From contig VGFN01000004.1 in assembly GCA_016868875.1 (NCBI GenBank), forward strand, positions 1 through 37,675: a DNA stretch of 37,675 nt. The letters are read 5' to 3'. Positions 20,342 to 28,557 of this stretch are shown here, piece by piece. Numbering within the stretch: position 1 is the stretch's first letter; each line of letters starts with the position of its first letter. The notes under the pieces are model-generated. The model did not search any database. It saw only the letters and a list, made by a program, of their open reading frames with translations, and had not been told where the DNA came from. The stretch is from Bacteroidota bacterium (GTDB taxonomy: Bacteria > Bacteroidota > Bacteroidia > UBA7662). Made by a program: the position numbers and the translations under genes.

Positions 20342-22672
20342 ATGCGGTATGTATCCAGGGTTTTATGTTCGGGTGGCTTCTGGGCCATTTTTTTTCTACT
20401 TTATGGGTTGAGTCCTGGGTTGCAAGCCCAAAATTCAGGAACCATACGAGGAACGGTCATGGACAAAAGCAGCGGGGAACCCATTCTTTTTACGAATGTT
20501 TTTCTTGCAGGGACGACCATAGGGGCCAGTACCGATGTCAATGGATTTTTTACCATCAAGAATATCCCTCCAGGGAATTATGTTTTGATGAGCACCTATT
20601 TGGGTTACGATACGGCCCGGATTTCCATAAAAATCACCGCGGGTGCGACGCTCAATTATCGTTTGCAATTGTCCAAATCCTCGATTGGTCTCCAAGAGGT
20701 CGAAGTCTTGGGAGCCAAGCAAGAACAGCTGACCAACACCCGAGTTTCCGTGGAGACCGTCACGCCGAAACAAATCACGCAAGTGGTATCGGTAGGGGGG
20801 GAGGCTGATATCGCACAGTACTTACAAGTCCTTCCGGGAGTGGTCTTTACTGGCGATCAAGGTGGTCAATTGTATATTCGGGGTGGCTCTCCCGTGATGA
20901 ACAAAGTTTTGCTGGATGGGATGCTGCTGTATAATCCTTTTCATTCCATTGGACTTTATTCGGTTTTTGAAACGGACCTCATCAAAAACGCCGAGGTATA
21001 TACCGGCGCGTACAATTCGAATCATGGAGGGCGCATTTCGGCAGTCATGGACGTAACCACCCGTGATGGTAACCAAAAACAGCTGAGTGGTAAGCTAGGG
21101 GTTAGTCCCTTCCTGAGCAGATTGGTCTTGGAAGGCCCCCTTTGGCAGCCCAAGAGTCCTCAGCAGCTTGCCCCTACTTTTATTTTCAGCGCCAAGGGTT
21201 CCTACCTCGATCAAACCTCCAAAGCCCTGTATGCCTATGCTGGACCTCAGGGTTTGCCCTTTTCCTTTTTGGATGTGTATGGCAAAGCCACGTTCAAGGC
21301 AAACAGCGGTTCGAAGCTTTCTATGTTTGGATTTAACATGACCGACAAAGCCAATTTCAGGGGAATTGCCGAGGTTGATTGGGTATCGACCGGAGCAGGC
21401 ACACAGTTTGTGCTCATTCCTGAAGGTGCTGGCAATACCATATCTGGAAATCTAGGCTATTCTAATTTTGAATCTGGTCAACGCGAAGCGGACGGACGAC
21501 CAAGGCGCTCGGCCATCACCGGATTCAACGGCACGGTTTCGGTAACCCAGTACCTTAATTCCGGTCAGGCTAACTTTGGGTTCGATATGGTGGGTCTAAA
21601 TACCGATTTTAACTTTACCAATTCAACGGGTCAAATCATCCGGCAGCAAGAAAGCACCACGGAGCTTGCGGTTTTTGGCAAGTACAATTTGTTGTTTGAC
21701 AATTGGGTAGTGGAACCTGGACTTCGGGCCCATTATTATTCGAGCCTCACCGAGATGTCTTTGGAACCTCGATTCAGTGCCAAGTACAACGCAAGGCCTG
21801 ATTTGCGATTCAAGGTCGCTGGCGGCAAATACTCTCAAAATTTAATTTCGGCGACATCAGACAGGGATGTGGTGAATCTTTTTCTTGGCTTTCTATCAGG
21901 CCCGGATAATCTTCCCAAAACCTTTGATGGTGAGCCGGTGACCTCAAGGCTTCAGAAAGCCAATCATTTGGTGGGTGGGGTAGAGATTGATCTGGGGCCC
22001 AGGGTGGAGATCAATGCGGAAACGTATATCAAACAATTTACCCAGCTGTCCAACATTAACCGTGATAAGATTTTTGACGATATTGAAGGGAATTTTGGAA
22101 AGCCGGATGTCCTCAAAAAGGACTTCATCATCGAGCGGGGTAGGGCCTACGGTTTTGATTTCCGCGTCAAATACGATGTCAAAAGGTTTTACCTATGGAC
22201 CACCTACAGCTGGACTTATGTGGATCGCTTTGATGGAATACGCACCTACAATCCTGTTTTTGATCGTCGCCATAACATCAATGTGGTCAGCACCTATACG
22301 TTTGGAAAACAATTGGAATGGGAGGTTTCAGGTCGTTGGAACTTCGGTTCGGGATTTCCTTTTACGCAAACCCAGGGCTTTTATCCTGACTTGAATTTTG
22401 GAGGTGGTGCTGGTACAGATTATATCAATCAAGGGGGTGCCTTGGGGGTTTTGTATGCCGGATTTAACCAAGGCCGTTTGCCAACCTACCATCGTTTGGA
22501 TTTGGCATTGCGCTACCGCAAGGAATGGAATGATCGACTTTCCACGGATCTTAATTTCAGTCTTACGAATGCGTACGATCGTCGAAATATTTTCTATTTT
22601 GATCGAATTCGCTACAGCAGGGTCGATCAATTGCCGATTTTGCCGGCTTTAGGTCTAGTGCTTAGCTTTTAA
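20342..22672 (+). CDS. TonB-dependent receptor with carboxypeptidase-regulatory-like N-terminal domain
   Basis: Signal peptide; GTIRGTVMDKSSGEPILFTNVFLAGTTIGASTDVNGFFTIKNIPPGNY; plug QVLPGVVFTGDQGGQLYIRGGSPVMNKVLLDGM; C-terminal barrel ending LGLVLSF. Confidence 0.93.
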   Translation: MRYVSRVLCSGGFWAIFFLLYGLSPGLQAQNSGTIRGTVMDKSSGEPILFTNVFLAGTTIGASTDVNGFFTIKNIPPGNYVLMSTYLGYDTARISIKITAGATLNYRLQLSKSSIGLQEVEVLGAKQEQLTNTRVSVETVTPKQITQVVSVGGEADIAQYLQVLPGVVFTGDQGGQLYIRGGSPVMNKVLLDGMLLYNPFHSIGLYSVFETDLIKNAEVYTGAYNSNHGGRISAVMDVTTRDGNQKQLSGKLGVSPFLSRLVLEGPLWQPKSPQQLAPTFIFSAKGSYLDQTSKALYAYAGPQGLPFSFLDVYGKATFKANSGSKLSMFGFNMTDKANFRGIAEVDWVSTGAGTQFVLIPEGAGNTISGNLGYSNFESGQREADGRPRRSAITGFNGTVSVTQYLNSGQANFGFDMVGLNTDFNFTNSTGQIIRQQESTTELAVFGKYNLLFDNWVVEPGLRAHYYSSLTEMSLEPRFSAKYNARPDLRFKVAGGKYSQNLISATSDRDVVNLFLGFLSGPDNLPKTFDGEPVTSRLQKANHLVGGVEIDLGPRVEINAETYIKQFTQLSNINRDKIFDDIEGNFGKPDVLKKDFIIERGRAYGFDFRVKYDVKRFYLWTTYSWTYVDRFDGIRTYNPVFDRRHNINVVSTYTFGKQLEWEVSGRWNFGSGFPFTQTQGFYPDLNFGGGAGTDYINQGGALGVLYAGFNQGRLPTYHRLDLALRYRKEWNDRLSTDLNFSLTNAYDRRNIFYFDRIRYSRVDQLPILPALGLVLSF

Positions 22673-22731
22673 ACTAAATTTTGATGCAATCAACGTAGGA
22701 ACTTTTTTGATTAATTTGTCTTTGATTAGCC

Positions 22732-25700
22732 ATGCCCAATAATCGAAACCTAAAAAGTTTAAAGAGGTTCAGTCTGTTGGGCTTTATTGCGATCCTGTTT
22801 TATAATTCATCAAATGCGCAGGGAATAATACCCATAAGTGTGCCTGAATTCCAGGGCACTTCTTGGACTGAATGGGCGAATAAGAGGGAATTTCATTCGG
22901 CAGATTTAGCGTTGCGATCTCTGCAAACGAATCTGATCTCCTTCCAAACTGCTAATTCTTGTTCTGAAGAAGACCTAAGATTGTTAGAGTGCGCCAAGGC
23001 TGCCTATCGCTTAGATCCTGAGGTCGAAGTTCTATTTCCAGCCTTCTTGAGAGATTTTCCTGAAAATTCTCGATTGCACCAATCCAAACTTATTTACGGT
23101 TTATATCTCATAAGGCAGAATCGTGAATTGGAGGCGATGCAAGTTTGGGACTCTTTGAATTGGTATCAACTCAATTTTTCAGAAGCCCAGCAATATCATT
23201 ATTTCAACGGGCAACTTAATTATTCGAGCGATACGATAAAGGCCCTTGAGCACTGGCTACAGGCGGCTAGTTCTCCCGGGGAATATCAAAATCATGCCAG
23301 GTTTTCTTTAATGGGTCACTATTTCCGTATGGGGAATTATGTCGAGACTCAAAGAAAATTAGATCTTTTGCAAGGCGATCCCCAATACGATACGCTATGT
23401 ATTTATCCAAGGCTTTTGTTAAGGGCATTAATGGGAGATACTTCTGCCGCATTATCTGCATTGAATTCATTAAGCGAGGGCTCGTTTCAAATTACGAAAA
23501 AGGAGATTTGTGTTTTAGGGATGAATTTGTCCTATGGAAGACTTGAGCCTAAATTATTTATTGGGTATTTGAATAAGGCGCTTGATTATGGATATCAGGC
23601 TCATTCAGCGGATACGTTACGTTTGGCTCAAATGTACAGCTTGTTGGGTGTTTGGGATACAGTAGCTCAATTATTGCAAAGAGTTGAATTCTGGCCGGAT
23701 TCTTTAATTTCTCTTGGCTATTATACTCAAGGCCATGCGTGGCTAGCCTTGGGCTTGGAGGAAAAATCAGATCGATATTTGGCCAAGGCCAGAATTTCAT
23801 TTCAAAAGGTTACTGAATTAGAGGTTAACGGGTCATTACGGGAAAGTGCTTTTTACAATTATGCTAAAATATGTTACGATATTGGTGAGGCCCCGGCTAA
23901 TTTTAGGGTTCTTGGTTCTTTTTTACTTCAGTACCCGGGCAGTATTTACCGTGAAGAAGTTAGCCAATGCCTAAGTGATTTGGCAATGAGGGCTCATCAT
24001 TATCTAGAGTCTTTAGGAATTCTTAGAGGGGTCTCTAATCAAACGCCCAGGGTTCAGGCTATTCTTCAGAAGCTATATTATCAGCAGGGTGTGACTTTCT
24101 TTAATCAAAAAAGATATGTCGATGCATCAAGCTATTTGGATTCTTCCCTTCTGTATCAAGAAGACTCATCTGTTCGTGCCGCAACATTTTTTTGGAAATC
24201 CGAATTGTATCACCGTGTTGGCGAGTACAATCAGGCCTTTATATGGATGAAGAATTTTTTGGATTTTGGTTGTTTTAATCTTGACTTAAGGCTGCTGGGT
24301 TGCACCCCTTTTGCGGCAAATTATCAATTGGGACAATTGGCATTTAGGTTAGAGCGTCATAATCAGGCCGTAAGATACATGAAGGAGGCAATTCAAAAGG
24401 CTGAATTAATGAATGCTCGAAATGAAATTGAAACGGCGATGTTCAGGGACGCTCAAATGCGTTTGGGTGATGCCTTTCTTCGTGACGGTTTAATTGATTT
24501 GGCCATCAATCAATTTCAATCGTGTATCTTAGATTCCGGTCGTGGAGATGGAAAAGATTATGCCTATTATCAACTGGCGATTTCGTTTGGTATTCAAAAA
24601 AATGTTCCCACAAAGTGTAAAAAGCTTATTGATTTAATTCAAGAATTTCCAAGTTCTGACTACAGAATATATGCATTTTTGGAACTGGCTACTACCTATT
24701 ATCAAGAATCTAATTTTGATTCTTCAGATTATTACATTCGTGCAATTGAATCTGAATTTCCAAATCATCGTCTAACATTTATTGCACTAAATCTTAGGGG
24801 CTCTATTTTTATGGAACAAGGCATTGACTCTTCAGCTATGTCTGTTTTTGGTGATGTAATCCAAAGAGCGGCTGGCTTACCAGAGGCCAAAGATGCATTG
24901 TTTGAATTAAGACAATTATGCATTAAAACTTCCCAGCCTCAACGTTATTTGGAGATTGTGGGTAAAAGTGGACTGCTGGCATTGCAAGATGATCCTATGG
25001 ATTCTATTTTGTTTGAAACGGCTCAGTACAGCATGGAGTCTGGGAAGTTTTTTGAGGCTTTGGCTACATTAACGCAATATTTAAAGGAATATCCCACAGG
25101 TTCTTTCAAGGCAAATGCTTTGTTTACCCGTTCCATAGCCGCCTCAAAAGTGGGAGATATCGAAATGCAGATTTCTGATTTGGAGACCCTGATTCAAATG
25201 CCAGAGAATTTGTTTACAGAAAGAGCCTTGACCGTTTTGGCGGGAGTGTATTCGGATAAGGCCTTGTTAATTAATGCCTCATCAGTTTATTTACGAACTC
25301 TGCAAGGGAATTATTCTCAAACGTCTCGAAACAATGCAGCATTAGGTTTGATTAGGGTCTCTTCCCAAATGGAGCTTTGGAGTCTAGTGGATTCTGTTGG
25401 TAATATTTATGTAAAAACATTGGGCGCCGGACAGAATTACCAAAATGAAATTTCTTGGTATTTGGCCAATTCATTGCGTTTTCAGGGAAAAACCAAAATT
25501 GCACGTAAGGCATTGAAAACAATTGCTGATTCTACCCGAACAGAGTGGGCGGCAAGGGCCTTGTATAATTTAGCAGAAATGGCATTTGAAGAAAAGAAAT
25601 ATTCGGAATCTCAGGATTTAATTTATGATCTTACGGATTTGTGGCCTCAGTATACTGAATGGTATGGCCGTGGCCTGCTCCTGTTGGCCGAGAATTTAAT

Positions 25701-25815
25701 AGTTCTTAAAGAAAAAGATCAAGCGATAGCCGTATTAAATAATCTCATTCAAGGCAGGGACGCTGATGCAATAAGTCGTTTAGCTGAAATGCGTTTAAAA
25801 GCCATTAGGCCATAA
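22732..25815 (+). CDS. large secreted tetratricopeptide-repeat-like protein of unknown function
   Basis: Signal peptide (FSLLGFIAILFYNSSNAQ); many TPR-like helical hairpins (e.g. AYYQLAISFG, YIRAIESEFPNHRLTFIALNLRGSIFMEQG, AARALYNLAEMAFEEKKYSESQDL). Confidence 0.8.
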   Translation: MPNNRNLKSLKRFSLLGFIAILFYNSSNAQGIIPISVPEFQGTSWTEWANKREFHSADLALRSLQTNLISFQTANSCSEEDLRLLECAKAAYRLDPEVEVLFPAFLRDFPENSRLHQSKLIYGLYLIRQNRELEAMQVWDSLNWYQLNFSEAQQYHYFNGQLNYSSDTIKALEHWLQAASSPGEYQNHARFSLMGHYFRMGNYVETQRKLDLLQGDPQYDTLCIYPRLLLRALMGDTSAALSALNSLSEGSFQITKKEICVLGMNLSYGRLEPKLFIGYLNKALDYGYQAHSADTLRLAQMYSLLGVWDTVAQLLQRVEFWPDSLISLGYYTQGHAWLALGLEEKSDRYLAKARISFQKVTELEVNGSLRESAFYNYAKICYDIGEAPANFRVLGSFLLQYPGSIYREEVSQCLSDLAMRAHHYLESLGILRGVSNQTPRVQAILQKLYYQQGVTFFNQKRYVDASSYLDSSLLYQEDSSVRAATFFWKSELYHRVGEYNQAFIWMKNFLDFGCFNLDLRLLGCTPFAANYQLGQLAFRLERHNQAVRYMKEAIQKAELMNARNEIETAMFRDAQMRLGDAFLRDGLIDLAINQFQSCILDSGRGDGKDYAYYQLAISFGIQKNVPTKCKKLIDLIQEFPSSDYRIYAFLELATTYYQESNFDSSDYYIRAIESEFPNHRLTFIALNLRGSIFMEQGIDSSAMSVFGDVIQRAAGLPEAKDALFELRQLCIKTSQPQRYLEIVGKSGLLALQDDPMDSILFETAQYSMESGKFFEALATLTQYLKEYPTGSFKANALFTRSIAASKVGDIEMQISDLETLIQMPENLFTERALTVLAGVYSDKALLINASSVYLRTLQGNYSQTSRNNAALGLIRVSSQMELWSLVDSVGNIYVKTLGAGQNYQNEISWYLANSLRFQGKTKIARKALKTIADSTRTEWAARALYNLAEMAFEEKKYSESQDLIYDLTDLWPQYTEWYGRGLLLLAENLIVLKEKDQAIAVLNNLIQGRDADAISRLAEMRLKAIRP

Positions 25816-25817
25816 TT

Positions 25818-27581
25818 ATGAAGGACAAGGCCTCCATACGCTGTTTTCTTTTGTGTTGCACCTTTGGCGTCTTATTATTTAACATTTCACTTTGTGCGCA
25901 GGATAGCTCACTGATTGGTCAGCCTGTTCGAATTGTTAGATCTTATGACCCTAATTTGCCTGATTGGTTTAGGCATACATCGGACCCTATCCTTATTCAG
26001 GATCCTATTAGTCGAATGCCTCAAAATTACCGTTCTGATTCTATGGTTATGAAGCTTCCTCCCTCCAAAGAAAGGCTTTTTGAGTTTAAATCTTTATCAG
26101 AGGCCAGCGTTCAGGATTTGGCTTCAAGTCGTTTGTTTTTGTCTTTGGGAGGCAACCCGGGTAGTCATTACAATTTTACATCATCTATTTTTGGTCCGTT
26201 CGAAGTTTGGGGTCAACAAGTTTTGGGTTTTGGATCAATTGCCGGAAATTTTGGTCGTCCAAACGGGAATTCAATATCAGATTCGGTAAGAAACTTGTTG
26301 GTATGGAACCCTCAGTTTTTTCTAAACTGCAAACCCAAACGCAGCAACTGGGATTTAGAGCTGGATGGGGGACTGAGAAGTACGGGAACACGGGGTGGAT
26401 CGGATACAAAGAATTTTGATTATCAATTTAACAATTTTCGATTTAGTCCACGTGCTACTTATAAATTCAACAGTTCAAACAGTGTAGGCTTAACTCAGGA
26501 CATTGTGATGGAGGGTTTTTTTACTCATTTTGTTGCATCAGGTGGTGGAATGGATCGTTTGGAACAATCTGCCTCAGAATGGTCGGGTAATGTGCATTAC
26601 GAAGCTTCATATTCTGGCGAAAGCCACGACATAGGGATTAAGTTAGGTTTGAACCGCGGTAGGTTGACATCGCACGAATTGGATAGTATAAATGGGAGAA
26701 GAGGTGCAATTTTCATTAAGCCTCATTGGGGTGGCGTATTCGGTAATTATCGTTTTAAGGTTGCCATGGATGTTGTTCGACAAGTGGAATATGGGAATGT
26801 TGACGATAAGGATATTAACTGGTTGTTCTTGCCTAATTTGAATTTTCAGTTTCGTCCTGTTCATTCCAAAATGATTTCAGGCAGGGACGCTTTTTTGTTG
26901 GAGTTAGGCCTAGGTTCTAGACTTTATCAGCCTTCGTTTTATCATTGGTCATCTCTGTACCCTACTTTGAGTGGGTGGGATAATTATCGAGCTTCCGTAC
27001 AGAAGGCAGAGTTTTTTGTGCGTGTTGAGCATGGGGGAAAGGGAAAGCCTGTCCAATGGCATCATCGTCTTGGAATAGGGATGTGGAATAACGCCAGGTT
27101 TTTTGGTATTGATTCATCCAGAGTGCTTGGGGTATCGGCCTTTACAATACCGGAGGCGACTCAGTTAATCCTAGAGACCAAAATGAATTGGATGGCTGGC
27201 GAATCGACGGTAATGTCATTGACGTGCGGGCTTCAGGGATTGGTTGGTCAACGTTCCTGGTTAGGTATGCCTGGCCTGCAACCGGGTTTTTGGGCTGGAA
27301 TTCAATATGAACGACTCCTGTTTAGGGGCTGGAAATTGGATGCTCATTCTGTAGTTTATGCGATTTCAAACAAGCGGTCTTCAGGTACACCATCAAAGGC
27401 AGATGCCCCCAGGGTTTTGCAATTCCCTTTAAATTTAGATTTGAGAATGTCAAAGCCTATTTCAAGGCATGCTGACCTTGCCTTGGCTTTTAGGCAAAGG
27501 GAGGCTTCCCTATGGATGCTTTGGGCCGAAGACTTATGGTGGGGTAAATTTTTTAATTTGGAATTGCGTTGGAAGATTTAA
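25818..27581 (+). CDS. predicted outer-membrane beta-barrel protein, function unknown
   Basis: Signal peptide (CFLLCCTFGVLLFNISLCAQ); alternating amphipathic strands across the body; C-terminal aromatic-rich strand WGKFFNLELRWKI; 2 bp after the TPR gene. Confidence 0.68.
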   Translation: MKDKASIRCFLLCCTFGVLLFNISLCAQDSSLIGQPVRIVRSYDPNLPDWFRHTSDPILIQDPISRMPQNYRSDSMVMKLPPSKERLFEFKSLSEASVQDLASSRLFLSLGGNPGSHYNFTSSIFGPFEVWGQQVLGFGSIAGNFGRPNGNSISDSVRNLLVWNPQFFLNCKPKRSNWDLELDGGLRSTGTRGGSDTKNFDYQFNNFRFSPRATYKFNSSNSVGLTQDIVMEGFFTHFVASGGGMDRLEQSASEWSGNVHYEASYSGESHDIGIKLGLNRGRLTSHELDSINGRRGAIFIKPHWGGVFGNYRFKVAMDVVRQVEYGNVDDKDINWLFLPNLNFQFRPVHSKMISGRDAFLLELGLGSRLYQPSFYHWSSLYPTLSGWDNYRASVQKAEFFVRVEHGGKGKPVQWHHRLGIGMWNNARFFGIDSSRVLGVSAFTIPEATQLILETKMNWMAGESTVMSLTCGLQGLVGQRSWLGMPGLQPGFWAGIQYERLLFRGWKLDAHSVVYAISNKRSSGTPSKADAPRVLQFPLNLDLRMSKPISRHADLALAFRQREASLWMLWAEDLWWGKFFNLELRWKI

Positions 27582-27594
27582 TGTATTTTTGGAT

Positions 27595-28554
27595 ATGAAT
27601 AACCTATCGGAATTTGACCTCAAAAGGCTTCGCTCGGTTCGGAAAACCGCTATCCTGAAGGGTTTTGGTTATATTCAATACAGGTTCCTTTCTGCCAAAT
27701 TTCAGACTGGAGCGTCTCGGTTCACATCTCCACGGTACGCATGGTTTTTTGTCCCTCAAGCGGATCCAAAGTATCCTGGTGCCAAAGTTTATAGTCTTTC
27801 AATGACCATGAACTTTGCCCTGCAGGAGGTGCTATCTACCCAAAGGCCTGTTTATTTGGAAGGTTGGGGCTTATTAACATACACAAGGGGTTCGATAGAG
27901 CTTACTCCAGATTCAGGCCCACTTTCACAGGATCACCCCCATGCTGGATGGCCTGAAATTAAACTTACGGCACCAAGTCGGAATATCCAAGCTGTTAAGG
28001 GCCGTGTACGGTTTGCCCCCCAGACCTTTTACCATAAATCACTCCAATTGGTCGGAGCATTCACATTCTTGATCCTTTTGTTGGGTATGAGATTTGGGTT
28101 AACGGTTGATGGAACGGATGATGCTGTGGCCTCGAAGTGGTCCCTGGCGGGGTTACCATCGGCTTTGCCTGTGATCAAGTCGTCTTATACGCCATCGATT
28201 TTATCCCCCGCTTTGCGAGCTGGCCTTAATACGGGTAAAGGGATTGGAATTTCGCCATTGGAGCGGGGGGAGGATGCTGACGCCGAGAAACAATTACCCA
28301 TGAATTTGGTAGTATTGGGGTTGTATTCCAACGAAGACTTGGCAATTCAAAATAGCTTACATTATAAGCAAAACGGGTATGAAACCATGGTTTTCGTCCG
28401 CAGGGTCTTTGGAGGGCGTGAGCTCTTTGCTATTGGAATTCCGTATAGAGGATTTGAGCCCTTGGTTTATCTCAAAGAAATTCAGAACAAACTATTACCT
28501 TACGCCTGGCTTCTGGAAAATGAAGCCATCTCCTCAGCGGTTGCTACGCCTTAA
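27595..28554 (+). CDS. single-pass membrane protein, probable divergent HU/CCDC81-like N-terminal domain plus C-terminal SPOR-like domain
   Basis: No signal peptide; FALQEVLSTQRPVYLEGWGLLTYTRGSIELTP resembles the HU-CCDC81 'IPGFGGF' region; TM LQLVGAFTFLILLLGMRFGLTV; C-terminal LVVLGLYSNEDLAIQNSLHYKQNGYETMVF...LFAIGIPYRGFEPLVYLKEIQ...AWLL resembles SPOR. Confidence 0.55.
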   Translation: MNNLSEFDLKRLRSVRKTAILKGFGYIQYRFLSAKFQTGASRFTSPRYAWFFVPQADPKYPGAKVYSLSMTMNFALQEVLSTQRPVYLEGWGLLTYTRGSIELTPDSGPLSQDHPHAGWPEIKLTAPSRNIQAVKGRVRFAPQTFYHKSLQLVGAFTFLILLLGMRFGLTVDGTDDAVASKWSLAGLPSALPVIKSSYTPSILSPALRAGLNTGKGIGISPLERGEDADAEKQLPMNLVVLGLYSNEDLAIQNSLHYKQNGYETMVFVRRVFGGRELFAIGIPYRGFEPLVYLKEIQNKLLPYAWLLENEAISSAVATP

Positions 28555-28557
28555 AGC

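Noticed and set aside
27469-27594. Upstream start of the SPOR-like protein ORF
   Set aside because: Overlaps the end of the barrel gene; ATG at 27595 gives a sensible start with a short intergenic gap.
22680-27600. Calling the low-GC stretch a genomic island or mobile element
   Set aside because: No integrase, transposase, flanking repeats or adjacent tRNA; composition alone is insufficient, so it is listed only as an anomaly.
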